Below are positions 1-8,814 of a stretch of DNA of 64,000 nt, piece after piece; position 1 is the first letter of the stretch; each line of letters begins with the position of its first letter. The notes beneath the pieces were generated by a model, which was given only the letters and a program-made list of their open reading frames with translations, made no database searches and was not told the origin of the DNA. The stretch is from Rhodospirillales bacterium (GTDB taxonomy: Bacteria; Pseudomonadota; Alphaproteobacteria; UBA8366; JADFVY01), in the NCBI GenBank assembly GCA_020356105.1, contig CP070634.1, forward strand, positions 2,491,452 to 2,555,451, read 5' to 3'. Made by a program: the position numbers and the translations under genes.

Positions 1-265
1 GCAGCCGCCGATAGAGCGTCTGGTCGATGAGAACGGCCAGCCCGACGCCGCCGCCGACGGCGAGCGCCGATGCGGCCCATATCGGCAGGCCCAGCCCCGT
101 CACGCCGGCCAGCGCCAGGTAGGCGCCGACGGTCATCACGTCGCCATGGGCGAAATGTGCGAATCGCAGGATACCGTAAAGCAGGGACAGGCCGATCGCG
201 CCCAGCGAAATGATGCTGCCGAGCACGATCCCGTAAACCGTCAACTGTATGATCTCGAGGACCAT
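1..265 (-). CDS. livH: Branched-chain amino acid type ABC transporter permease (LivH-like), 3' part outside window
   Basis: Inner-membrane permease of a high-affinity branched-chain amino acid type importer. Only the first 88 codons are in the window; the gene runs off the left edge. The start is the ATG at 263-265, 8 bp after the livF stop. The visible part begins with a hydrophobic helix (IVLGSIISLGAIGLSLLYG) and then has the family-typical stretch FAHFAHGDVMTVGAYLA, which in LivH proteins follows the first helix. It is the third gene of a livG-livF-livH transcript. The substrate cannot be told from the permease alone; urea and short amide transporters use the same family. Confidence 0.85.
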   Translation of the reverse strand, partial: MVLEIIQLTVYGIVLGSIISLGAIGLSLLYGILRFAHFAHGDVMTVGAYLALAGVTGLGLPIWAASALAVGGGVGLAVLIDQTLYRRL

Positions 266-273
266 GCGTCGCT

Positions 274-974
274 CTACCCGCCGAGAAACATTTCCGCGAC
301 CTCGCGGTTGGCCAGAAGATTGGCGCCGGTGTCTTCGTAGCGGTTGGCGCCCAATGTCAGGACGTAGCCGCGATGGGCGAGGCCCAAGGCCTGTTTCGCG
401 TTCTGCTCGACCATCAGGATGCTGGTTCCGCCGGCATTGATCTCGACGATCTTCTCAAAGATCAGCTCGGTAAAGGCGGGCGACAGGCCGGCCGTCGGCT
501 CGTCGAGCAGCAGCAGCCTTGGCTCCAGCATCAGCGCCCGTGCGATGGCGACCATCTGGCGCTGCCCGCCGGACAACGACCCGGCCCGGCTCGCCCGCTT
601 CTCCTTGAGCGGCGGGAAGATGTCGTACACGCGGGCAAGCTGGCCGGAAAAGTCGTCGCGACGGATGAAGGCGCCCATCTCCAGGTTCTCGTGCACCGTC
701 ATCGAGGCGAACACGTTGCTCTCCTGCGGAACATAAGAGATGCCGAGGCGCGCCAGCCGATCGGACCGGAGCCGGGTGATGTCAACACCGTCGAAGACGA
801 GGCGCCCCTCGCGGATGTCTACGAGGCCGAAAACGGCTTTCATCGCGGTCGACTTGCCGGCGCCGTTCGGTCCGACGACGACGACGATCTCGCCCGCCTC
901 GACGCGCAGATCGATGCCGTTCAGGATATCCGCGCCCCCGTAACCGCCGCGAAGTCGGGTCATCGACAGGAGGC

Positions 975-978
<4 letters not shown>
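274..978 (-). CDS. livF: ABC transporter ATP-binding protein, LivF type
   Basis: Cytoplasmic ATPase of the branched-chain amino acid type importer, 234 aa, the usual LivF length. Walker A GPNGAGKST is at residues 36-44, the signature LSGGQRQ at 135-141 and Walker B LLLLDEP around 155-161. The switch position reads VEQN, as is usual in LivF. The frame stays open upstream, but the ATG at 976-978 is chosen because it gives the canonical LivF N-terminus and overlaps the livG stop by 4 bp (ATGA), which indicates translational coupling. It pairs with LivG to form the ATPase dimer. Confidence 0.93.
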
Positions 979-1808
<830 letters not shown>

Positions 1809-2043
1809 ACGCCGTCCTGCTCGTTCGGTCAACGCACGTCGCAACCGCCCGCCGCCGACCCTCTGCCGAGCGCGACAGCGCGGTCGACCGGGCGGCTGGC
1901 GGTCGTAGCGCACTGGTAGTGTGAAATAACCTCCCGATCAAGCCGCATCGGCGACAGAACGACGCACAAGCTGCCGCAACCCCATAATCGTTTTACGGGA
2001 ATTTCGGAACCGGAAAGTAATTAAGGATTGCTTTCACCCCGTT

Positions 2044-2059
2044 TTTGGATTTTTCCAAA
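2044..2059. promoter_or_regulatory. Palindrome, possible activator site
   Basis: TTTGGA, four T, TCCAAA: a perfect 6-bp inverted repeat about 155 bp upstream of the -24 element at 2198. Enhancer-binding proteins of sigma-54 promoters usually bind dyads at about this distance. That use is inference only; such a short palindrome in AT-rich DNA can arise by chance. Confidence 0.25.
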
Positions 2060-2196
2060 TAAGTGCCTATATCGGCGTCTCTCGATTGGCGAGGTTTCCA
2101 GTGGTTAAGTGATTTTTTACTATTCTTTTCTATGACATAGGGGGAATTTTCGAACCGATTTTTCGTTTGATGAGATGCATATCGCGATTGACCGAA

Positions 2197-2214
2197 ATGG
2201 CATTGCATTTGCAT
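2197..2214 (+). promoter_or_regulatory. Sigma-54 (-24/-12) promoter for first DUF4402 gene
   Basis: The sequence reads ATGGCATTGCATTTGCAT. It matches the sigma-54 consensus TGGCAC-N5-TTGC with one mismatch (TGGCAT), and the GG and GC dinucleotides are exactly 12 bp apart. The predicted transcription start is near 2224, about 30 nt before the start codon at 2255. The same element occurs before the second DUF4402 gene and before the usher gene. Confidence 0.65.
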
Positions 2215-2254
2215 GGCACTGAGCAGCCGTTCACTTGGCTGATCAAGGGTCGAA

Positions 2255-2860
2255 ATGATGAGACAGGTGCGCCGCACCAGCACACGCGAAAATCGCCGCG
2301 CCATGCACCGGGCCTGTGGCGAGCGTATCGATTCGGCCATCGGCCGCGGACGTTGGAGGGCTTGGCATGCTGCTGGCGGCGCAATCGGGCTGCTGCTGTT
2401 GGTCTCCGTCAATCCGGCGCTCGCCCAGGTCTGCGGCACGCCGCCATGTGGCGGCGGCGGCGGCAAGCCGTTGACCATCACCTGGGCCCAGGACCTCGAA
2501 TTCGGCACGCTGGCCGGGGACGGGACGTTCTCGGGCACCGCGACGATCAATCCCGTATCCGGCGCCAAGACGGTCGCCGGCGGGGTGTACGATTTCGGCG
2601 GCATCAACAATCCGGCGGTCTTCGACATCAGGGGGGAGAAGAACACGACGTTCTCGATCACGCTGCCCGGCTCGGTGATCCTGAGCTCGGGTGGCAGCAC
2701 CATGACGTTGAACAATTTCACGTCGAGCCCGTCGGGCTTCGGCGTGTTGGCTAACAACGGCCAGGCGACGCTCTCGGTCGGCGCGACCCTGCAGGTCGGG
2801 GCCGGGCAGCCCGCGGGCGCCTATACGGGCGTGTTCACGGTGACGGTGAATTACCAGTAA
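2255..2860 (+). CDS. Exported DUF4402 protein, pilin-like subunit 1
   Basis: 201 aa. After an unusually long arginine-rich N-terminus there is a hydrophobic signal segment ending PALA, with predicted cleavage after residue 57. The mature protein starts with a CGTPPC cysteine pair and a glycine run. It continues as a beta-rich DUF4402 domain: LEFGTL early, STMTLNNF in the middle, and a C-terminal YTGVFTVTVNYQ. The family is known from chaperone-usher-like loci in proteobacteria, and a final alternating hydrophobic strand ending in an aromatic is typical of such subunits. A shorter start at Met17 is possible. It is probably a secreted surface or fimbrial subunit handled by the chaperone encoded at 4307. 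Confidence 0.85.
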   Translation: MMRQVRRTSTRENRRAMHRACGERIDSAIGRGRWRAWHAAGGAIGLLLLVSVNPALAQVCGTPPCGGGGGKPLTITWAQDLEFGTLAGDGTFSGTATINPVSGAKTVAGGVYDFGGINNPAVFDIRGEKNTTFSITLPGSVILSSGGSTMTLNNFTSSPSGFGVLANNGQATLSVGATLQVGAGQPAGAYTGVFTVTVNYQ

Positions 2861-2970
2861 TGGCGGGATAACGTACGGGCCTTGTATTTGGAACAATCAG
2901 ATAGATCATTGCAGTTAAATCACGAGAGGTTAAAGAAATCGACAATTTAAAACAAATCCCGATGAAATAA

Positions 2971-2988
2971 TTGGCATAAAAATTGCTT
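2971..2988 (+). promoter_or_regulatory. Sigma-54 (-24/-12) promoter for second DUF4402 gene
   Basis: The sequence TTGGCATAAAAATTGCTT has TGGCAT, five A, then TTGC, with GG to GC spacing of 12. It lies in a 240-bp AT-rich gap between the first and second DUF4402 genes. The predicted start point is about 2998, giving a leader of about 100 nt. A separate promoter here suggests that the second subunit is made at a higher level than the first, or independently of it. Confidence 0.7.
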
Positions 2989-3100
2989 ATCTTTTTGCAG
3001 GTCAGCAATCATCAAGATCGGGATGATCGGGGGTTAGCCGGCAGCCGGAGTATTGGCAGCCTAGGATTAAAGAAAGTAGTATTATTAATGGAGATTAGTC

Positions 3101-3616
3101 ATGAAGTTCACGAAGCGCATTAGCACACTGGCCGCCGGAGTGGCGGCTCTCGGCGTCGCCGGCCTCGGCTCGACCAGCGCAATGGCGGCCCAAGACCAGG
3201 TCAATGCCAACGCCACCATTGTCGATGCGATCGGCATTACCGGTGATCGGTCGCTCGAATTCGGCACCATTATCAATGGCGCCGCCAACACGGTTACCAT
3301 CGCCAACACCGCCGCCGGCACGCGATCGGCGACCGATCCGACCCAACTACTACTGGGCGGCGGCGAGCAATCCGCCCAGTTCACGGTCTCGGGCGATCCC
3401 GGCCGGAGCTACAACTTGACGGTTCCCCCGTCGATTACCGTGACTGAAACTGGGGGCACTACGATGACGGTCAACAATATTCAGCACAGCGCGACCGGCA
3501 CTCTCGATGGAGTAACCGGTAACGAGGTGTTCTACGTCGGCGGCGACCTGATCGTCACCAACGGCCAGCTGGCCGGGACCTACAGCGGAACGCTGCTCAT
3601 CCAGGTCGATTACTGA
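3101..3616 (+). CDS. Exported DUF4402 protein, pilin-like subunit 2 (probable major subunit)
   Basis: 171 aa with a textbook signal peptide (MKFTKR, alanine-rich core, cleavage after AMA at residue 29). The mature protein is a DUF4402 domain: LEFGTI near residue 53, a TMTVNNI strand, and a C-terminus LAGTYSGTLLIQVDY that closely parallels the first DUF4402 protein. A GGAG at 3089-3092 gives a good ribosome site. It has the shortest and cleanest sequence of the three, and its own sigma-54 promoter, so it is the best guess for the main polymerising subunit. That role is inferred; DUF4402 itself has no assigned function. Confidence 0.88.
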   Translation: MKFTKRISTLAAGVAALGVAGLGSTSAMAAQDQVNANATIVDAIGITGDRSLEFGTIINGAANTVTIANTAAGTRSATDPTQLLLGGGEQSAQFTVSGDPGRSYNLTVPPSITVTETGGTTMTVNNIQHSATGTLDGVTGNEVFYVGGDLIVTNGQLAGTYSGTLLIQVDY

Positions 3617-3637
3617 TCGGATCGGGATAACCGCGCA

Positions 3638-4234
3638 ATGCGCATGAACTTCGCAGCACGTCAGAGCGCCCATGCCCGTGATCGGGCATGGGCCGCGCTG
3701 GCGTTTGCCGCGGCTTTCGCATCGACTTCCCCGGCAATGGCCCAGCAGTCAAACCGGCCCCAGAACTCGGCCCTGTTAACGCCGATGGCCACGACGACCA
3801 CCGCCACCACAGCGGGCGCGACGATCATCGACCGGCTCGCGGTCGCCAAATATTCCGATGTCAATCTCGGTCGCGCGTCCATCCCCGCCGACAGCACCGC
3901 CACGCTGGAGCTGCGGCCGACCGGTGAGTTGACCGCAGAAGGCTCCGGCAATCCCCATGTCGACGTTTCGTTTTCCGCGGTCTTCACGCTGACCGGCGAG
4001 CCGAACCAGACGTTCGGCATCTCGCTGCCGCATTCGATGCCGGTGGCAACGGGTGCGATAACCCAGAGCGTGCGCGCGTTTCTCCATGATGCCGGCAAGA
4101 CACCGCTCGTCGGCGCCGCGGGCAACGGCCGCTTCAACGTCGGCGCCGTGTTCAGTGTCGGACGGGAGGGCGGCGGAAAATCGCAGACCGAAGTTTACAT
4201 CGGCGCCGTTAACGTTATCGTATCGAATAATTGA
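3638..4234 (+). CDS. Exported DUF4402-like protein, pilin-like subunit 3
   Basis: 198 aa, 21 bp after the previous gene and so probably in the same transcript. The signal peptide ends in PAMA with cleavage after residue 35. The mature part has a threonine/alanine-rich linker and then a more divergent DUF4402-like domain, with YSDVNLGRASI in place of LEFG and a C-terminal VYIGAVNVIVSNN strand. It ends in Asn-Asn rather than an aromatic residue. That suggests a specialised subunit, for example a tip or anchor, but this is inference. The start could also be Met3. Confidence 0.78.
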   Translation: MRMNFAARQSAHARDRAWAALAFAAAFASTSPAMAQQSNRPQNSALLTPMATTTTATTAGATIIDRLAVAKYSDVNLGRASIPADSTATLELRPTGELTAEGSGNPHVDVSFSAVFTLTGEPNQTFGISLPHSMPVATGAITQSVRAFLHDAGKTPLVGAAGNGRFNVGAVFSVGREGGGKSQTEVYIGAVNVIVSNN

Positions 4235-4306
4235 TATTCCCGACCGCTCGAAGATCGCATTGCAAAGTGGCCGGTCCTGTTCTCGGCCGCACGCCGGAAG
4301 ATCCTG

Positions 4307-5203
4307 ATGCGCTATGGAGGCCTGTCGCCCTTGCCCCCCCTGGTTCGACTGAAGCACTCGTTCATTGCGGCGATCACCGTCGCCCTGGCCATCTCGTTCC
4401 ATGCGTCCCCGGCAACCTCGCAAGGGCTCGGCGATCTTGCGGTCGCCCCGACCCGGATCGTCATGGAGGGCCGGACTAGGGCGGCCCAGGTTTCGCTCCT
4501 CAACAAGGGAACCGACACTGCGGTCTATCGCGTCTCGATCATCAACATGCAGATGTCCGAGTCCGGCGAGTACCGCAGGGTCGAGGAAGGCGGCACCGCC
4601 GGTGGCTATGCCGACGCGCTGGTCCGCTTCGCGCCGCGGCAGGTCGAGTTACAGCCGGGAAAATCGCAAACGGTGCGGATCATCCTGCGCAAGCCAGCCG
4701 GGCTTCAGGAGGGTGAATACCGCTCCCACATCCTCTTCCAGGCGGTCCCGGATCCGCAAACCGGCCAGAGCGTCGAGATGCAGACGAGTGACGAGGGACT
4801 CAGCATCCGCCTCGTCGTCGTGCCGGCGATCACGATTCCCTTGATCGTCCGCCACGGTGACCTGTCGGCCTCCGCCGCGATCAGCGACATCGCCTTGACC
4901 CGGGGCGATGCAGCGAACGGCTGGCGGTCAATGGTGAATTTCTCGATCGTGCGGAGCGGCGCGAAATCCCTGTTCGGGGATATCTCGGTCTCCTACCAGC
5001 CCGCCGACAACCAGGAGAGCTACGTCGTCGGCAAGATCAACCAGCTGGCGGTCTATACGCCCAACCCGCGTCGCGCGATCAGCCTGCCCCTGCAGGTGCC
5101 CGAACATGTCACGCTGTCCGGCGGTCGGCTTCGCGTGGAATACCGGGCCCGCCCTGACGATGGCGGCGAGACCATCGCGGTCGGGGATTTCGCGCTGCCC
5201 TGA
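4307..5203 (+). CDS. PapD-like periplasmic chaperone of the DUF4402 locus
   Basis: 298 aa with an N-terminal signal segment ending around SPATSQ (residue 39). The mature sequence opens with LAVAPTRIVMEG, the first strand of PapD-type chaperones with their conserved arginine (R50). It continues with VSLLNKGTDTAVYRVSI and LQEGEYRSHILF, both typical of the family, then a second immunoglobulin-like domain. Such chaperones complete the fold of secreted subunits in the periplasm and pass them to an outer-membrane usher. It follows the three DUF4402 genes and ends 20 bp from the end of the convergent usher gene, so its clients are almost certainly those proteins. Confidence 0.88.
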   Translation: MRYGGLSPLPPLVRLKHSFIAAITVALAISFHASPATSQGLGDLAVAPTRIVMEGRTRAAQVSLLNKGTDTAVYRVSIINMQMSESGEYRRVEEGGTAGGYADALVRFAPRQVELQPGKSQTVRIILRKPAGLQEGEYRSHILFQAVPDPQTGQSVEMQTSDEGLSIRLVVVPAITIPLIVRHGDLSASAAISDIALTRGDAANGWRSMVNFSIVRSGAKSLFGDISVSYQPADNQESYVVGKINQLAVYTPNPRRAISLPLQVPEHVTLSGGRLRVEYRARPDDGGETIAVGDFALP

Positions 5204-5223
5204 TCGACCGGCGGCTGCGCCGC

Positions 5224-8157
5224 TCAGGGCGATAACTCGAAGAGTGCGATGTCGGCACCGCTGATGATCGTGCCATCGCCACGGATTACAAGGGGCTTGG
5301 GGGCACTGCCGGCGAGGTCGAGGCGCTCGAGTTGTGCCGGATCGACCCGCACAGTGTAGCGGCCCGGCAGCAGCGAATCGAACAGGTAGAAGCCGTCATA
5401 GGCGGTTCGGGTCTCCTTGACCACGATGCCGTTGACGTCAACCAGCTGCACCTTCACCTCGGAGACCTCGCGACGCACACCATCGCGCATCAGATAGGCG
5501 GTGCCGTCGATCTCTCCGGTGGTCACCACCGGAAAATCGGCCACCGCCGCGCTGCCGGGGCGCGGCACCATCGAGACACCCTCGGGCTGCGCGACCCAGT
5601 AGGGATCGGAGAGGCTCCGCGCCGGCAGCGACACGTCGCGTGCCTCATAGGAGGTGAGGCCCGTGAGGAAAACGACGCCGTCGTCGTCCGTCGTCTCGCG
5701 CGGGCGTCCCCGGCTGGTGTTGAACCGGATGCCCGAGAGCGGCTCGTCGCCCTCATCATAGACGCCATTGGTATTGTTGTCGAGGAAGGCCCGGGCCGAA
5801 ATCGCGCCGTCCTCGGCGACCGAATCTGCTCTCGCGTGCCATTTGCCGGTCCGCGGATCGCGGCCAATACCGAAGGAAACACTCAACAGCACTTGCGATG
5901 CGTCATTGGTGTCGTATTCGCCGGTCAGCCCCACCGAGGCAAACTTGAACTTGCGGCTTACACCGACCCCGTAAATACTACGTGGCTCGACCACGTACTC
6001 CCGCTGGAAGCTGAGACGGGCGTTGAAGTCGGTATCGAAATACCAGTCACCGGTAATTCCGGCCGCGCTGAACTGAGGGTCCGGCTCGAGGTCGTAGCGT
6101 ACCTCGCCACGCACGTTGGCGCGTCCGAAGCGGCCGCCGATCAGCAGGGATCCATTCGCGGTCCGGTTCGTGGTGAACGTGTCGTCGATCCGCGTCCAGG
6201 CGATCGAGTTGGTGAAGGAGAGCATCCGGATCACCATCGAGAGCCGATTGGCGAGCTCGATCTCTTCGTAGCCCGTGTCACGCAACTCGTAGGTGCCGCT
6301 CAGCGTGAACGGGATGCGCGGAAACATCCCGGCATAGATGACACCGTCAAGTCGCAGGTTCGAGCGCCGCTCCAACAGCCCCGCGTTATCATCGGCATCC
6401 TCGCTGATGAAGTCGCGGAATTCGCCGTGCTCGATCAATAACGACAGGTCCGCGGGAAGGATCATCTGCAATCCGAGCTGGCCGGCGACGCCGCCCTGGT
6501 CATCGGCGACAAGATCGAGCTCGGAGAAGGTGTTGCGATACCTGAGCCCACCGCCAAGCGAGCCGTAGGTGCGCCGACCGGAAATCAATGGAATGCTGCT
6601 GACGCCGGCCCCCAGCGAGAAGTTCCGGGTAAGGCCGTACGCACCCTCCAGGAAGACGCGGCCCTCCCCCGCCAGGGCTGCCTCCGGACCGGTGACCGGG
6701 CCGTCATCGACATCGAACAGGTCGGTGTCCTGCTGGTTCGCGGCCAGCCGCAAGTTAAGACGACCCTTCGGAGTCTGCTCTTCGCCGACGAGAATCCGGC
6801 GCACCTCGGTGCGGCGCTGGCCTTGGGGGCCATAGAACTCGAGCCGCAGGACATTGGTCCCGAAGACAAGCGGCACGTTGAGAAACTCGTAGCGACCATC
6901 CGGCCGGCTCAGCTGGAAATCGATCAATACCTCGTTGCGGTATAGCTCGACATCCCATCCGAGCGGCAGGTCGCCGATCAGATCGGCGCGGTTGAATTGC
7001 CCCGTCTGCCCGATCGGAAACGTCGAAACCTCGGCGCCGCGGCCGAAATTGGGATCGGAGATCAGCGTCGTGGTCGGCGTGACGATATCGCCGATCGAGA
7101 ACTCGGTCAGGTGGAGCGGCCCGGCCAGCTCGCCCTCCGGATCCTTGCGCCCGAGCGTAAGCCGCGCCTGCGAGAGGCCGTCGGTCTCATCACCCGCGAC
7201 GAAGGCACGGGCGCTCATCCTCAGCAGATCGGCCGTTATCAGGCCGTTGTATCGCACCACAGCCTCGGGATCGCCGTTGGCGTCCTTGCGGTAACCGGTC
7301 TCCGTGCTGAAATCGAAGAACGGCCAATCCGCCATCTTGTAGGGCGTTTCCAACGTCTCGTAGGGGCTCGCCCCATCGGCCTCGAGCCCGCGCAGCCGGG
7401 CGCGAAGCTCCTCGCGGGCCAGCCGTGATTCGATCGGCAATGGCTCGCGCGACCGTACCTTGACGAGCGAGTTCGACAGGTCAAAATCAAGAGCGACGGG
7501 AAACCAGTTCGACAGCAGGCGCGTGTCGACATAGATGTCGTCCGCATGTAGCTCGACCGAGCGCGCATCGAAGGTTCCCCGTCGTCCCTCGACGACCACC
7601 TCGCGCCGCGCCACGTCCAGCGAAAAGATCCGGTTCTCGCTGAGGAACCACCCCTCTGCCCGCCCTTCCGCCGGATCCACCGAGATCGGAAACTCGAGCG
7701 CGTCCGCCAGCTGGCCGAGGGGCAGCAGCAGCACGCTGCGGTCCACATAGCCGAATATGCCGTCGCTGAGCACGAGTTGCCGCAGGCGCAGTTCGAGAAT
7801 GTAGAGTTGATCGTCCGGACGACTGACCGGCGCAAGATCCGCGCGCACCCTGTCGCCGCGTACCTGCAGCGCTGCCTCGTCGCCATTCGGCGCCGTGCTC
7901 GTAGTCGCTTCCGCCGGACTGGGCGCCGGCTCGATCGCGTCGGCCAAAGGCGGCGGATCTCTACCGGCGCAACCGGCGACCGCGCTCGCCAGGAACAGCG
8001 CCGCGAGCACACTCCAGGAAAACGTTGCATCGCGCAATCCGCCGGCAGCCGGCCTGGCCGCTACCGTGCGAGGTCCATCACGATGCGCGCAGGCCCTTGG
8101 CCCCGCCGCCCGAAAGCGTCGCTGCGATGCCGTCTCCATTTTCCGCAATCTGCGCAT
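5224..8157 (-). CDS. Usher-like outer-membrane protein with lipobox and C-terminal repeat domains
   Basis: 977 aa as drawn. A hydrophobic segment ends in the lipobox LASAVAGC (Cys63), so the protein may be lipid-anchored. A periplasmic N-domain follows (about 118-280). Then comes a long alternating beta region (about 280-790) resembling FimD/PapC-type ushers, with GDLPLGWDVELYRN and GRYEFLNVPLVFGTN. Residues 788-977 hold two Ig-like modules, the first with a DNNTNGVYDEGDEP loop like the calcium loops of SdrD-type repeats. The real start may be the TTG at 8037, which would give a normal 22-residue lipoprotein signal. Orientation is convergent with the chaperone. The likely role is secretion and assembly of the DUF4402 subunits. 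Confidence 0.8.
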   Translation of the reverse strand: MRRLRKMETASQRRFRAAGPRACAHRDGPRTVAARPAAGGLRDATFSWSVLAALFLASAVAGCAGRDPPPLADAIEPAPSPAEATTSTAPNGDEAALQVRGDRVRADLAPVSRPDDQLYILELRLRQLVLSDGIFGYVDRSVLLLPLGQLADALEFPISVDPAEGRAEGWFLSENRIFSLDVARREVVVEGRRGTFDARSVELHADDIYVDTRLLSNWFPVALDFDLSNSLVKVRSREPLPIESRLAREELRARLRGLEADGASPYETLETPYKMADWPFFDFSTETGYRKDANGDPEAVVRYNGLITADLLRMSARAFVAGDETDGLSQARLTLGRKDPEGELAGPLHLTEFSIGDIVTPTTTLISDPNFGRGAEVSTFPIGQTGQFNRADLIGDLPLGWDVELYRNEVLIDFQLSRPDGRYEFLNVPLVFGTNVLRLEFYGPQGQRRTEVRRILVGEEQTPKGRLNLRLAANQQDTDLFDVDDGPVTGPEAALAGEGRVFLEGAYGLTRNFSLGAGVSSIPLISGRRTYGSLGGGLRYRNTFSELDLVADDQGGVAGQLGLQMILPADLSLLIEHGEFRDFISEDADDNAGLLERRSNLRLDGVIYAGMFPRIPFTLSGTYELRDTGYEEIELANRLSMVIRMLSFTNSIAWTRIDDTFTTNRTANGSLLIGGRFGRANVRGEVRYDLEPDPQFSAAGITGDWYFDTDFNARLSFQREYVVEPRSIYGVGVSRKFKFASVGLTGEYDTNDASQVLLSVSFGIGRDPRTGKWHARADSVAEDGAISARAFLDNNTNGVYDEGDEPLSGIRFNTSRGRPRETTDDDGVVFLTGLTSYEARDVSLPARSLSDPYWVAQPEGVSMVPRPGSAAVADFPVVTTGEIDGTAYLMRDGVRREVSEVKVQLVDVNGIVVKETRTAYDGFYLFDSLLPGRYTVRVDPAQLERLDLAGSAPKPLVIRGDGTIISGADIALFELSP

Positions 8158-8219
8158 CGATGACTTTACGATTCATTAAGCAAATAAATGCTGTTCCGGA
8201 CGTCGGCTGTTCTTGGATT

Positions 8220-8237
8220 TGCAAGAAACAGGCCAAG
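8220..8237 (-). promoter_or_regulatory. Sigma-54 (-24/-12) promoter for the usher gene
   Basis: Read on the minus strand the sequence is CTTGGCCTGTTTCTTGCA: TGGCCT, five bases, TTGC, with GG and GC exactly 12 apart. The -12 box is perfect; the -24 box has two mismatches to TGGCAC. The predicted start point is about 8209, some 50 nt before the ATG at 8157. It matches the two elements before the DUF4402 genes. Confidence 0.6.
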
Positions 8238-8257
8238 AATTCGCGATCTGCGAATTC
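8237..8257. repeat. Inverted repeat abutting the usher promoter
   Basis: GAATTCGC, five bases, GCGAATTC: a perfect 8-bp dyad with a 5-bp spacer, starting where the -24 element ends. It is a plausible operator for a repressor or co-activator acting on the usher promoter. It is not a terminator, since no T-run follows. Confidence 0.5.
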
Positions 8258-8814
8258 GATCGCGTCTCGATCCAAACCAACTGATCTTGGGGTTCTTCGG
8301 GTCTCGCGGTCCCGTATCCGGACAAAATATTCCGCGCGGGCACCAACATTTCGTCGTGCGAATCCGCCCCGCACCGTATCAGCGCACGGTGCGCCTCCCA
8401 CACATGGCGAGACCTGTAACGATTGTCTGCGCTCCGTCGGCCTTGCGCAGCGTCGACGACCCTGGAACGTCCGCGGGAAGAGCTGATCTGTCGAATGAGG
8501 GACCCCGATCTTTCAGTTTGCCACTGTCCGTTCGAGGCGGAATGCTAGCAACGAAGATTTAATAAAAAATTTAATGAACTCTGATGAATCTGAATAAAAC
8601 CAGGCTGAAGATACAAGAATTAACGGTGCCGATTGCAAACATAGGTTGCCGCAAATCGCAATCGAACACGCGCCAGCGACGGCCCCTTCCGAAACCCGAT
8701 GTTTACCAGTTTGTTGTCATAATGCTTCAAAACGGAATGACGGGAATTCAGGATCTTGTTGGGCCGCAACGGAAATTCTATCCGGGCAATCGAAATCCAC
8801 CGGACGAAGAGACC

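Larger units (their letters stand above)
1809..2254. other. Intergenic region between divergent livG and DUF4402 operon
   Basis: About 445 bp without a convincing gene; the short frames here have no recognisable protein. The right half is AT-rich against its surroundings. It holds a sigma-54 type promoter at 2197-2214 for the rightward genes and a small palindrome at 2044-2059. No clear sigma-70 promoter for livG was picked out by eye. Confidence 0.6.
8158..8814. other. Intergenic region between usher and patatin-like genes
   Basis: About 650 bp between divergent genes. It contains a sigma-54 type promoter for the usher (8220-8237, minus strand) with an inverted repeat directly upstream at 8237-8257. 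The AT-rich stretch around 8550-8600 may hold the promoter of the patatin-like gene. Frames in this stretch are short, and none resembles a known protein. Confidence 0.55.

Noticed and set aside
5204..5223. Terminator between the chaperone and usher genes
   Set aside because: The possible stem is 5 bp with a 3-base loop and no T-run.
5332..6441. 369-aa open frame on the plus strand under the usher
   Set aside because: Composition is that of the reverse strand of a high-GC gene; the usher frame has clear domain structure.
8188..8562. Possible small gene of 124 codons between usher and patatin genes
   Set aside because: No ribosome site or family; it overlaps the sigma-54 promoter and the inverted repeat.
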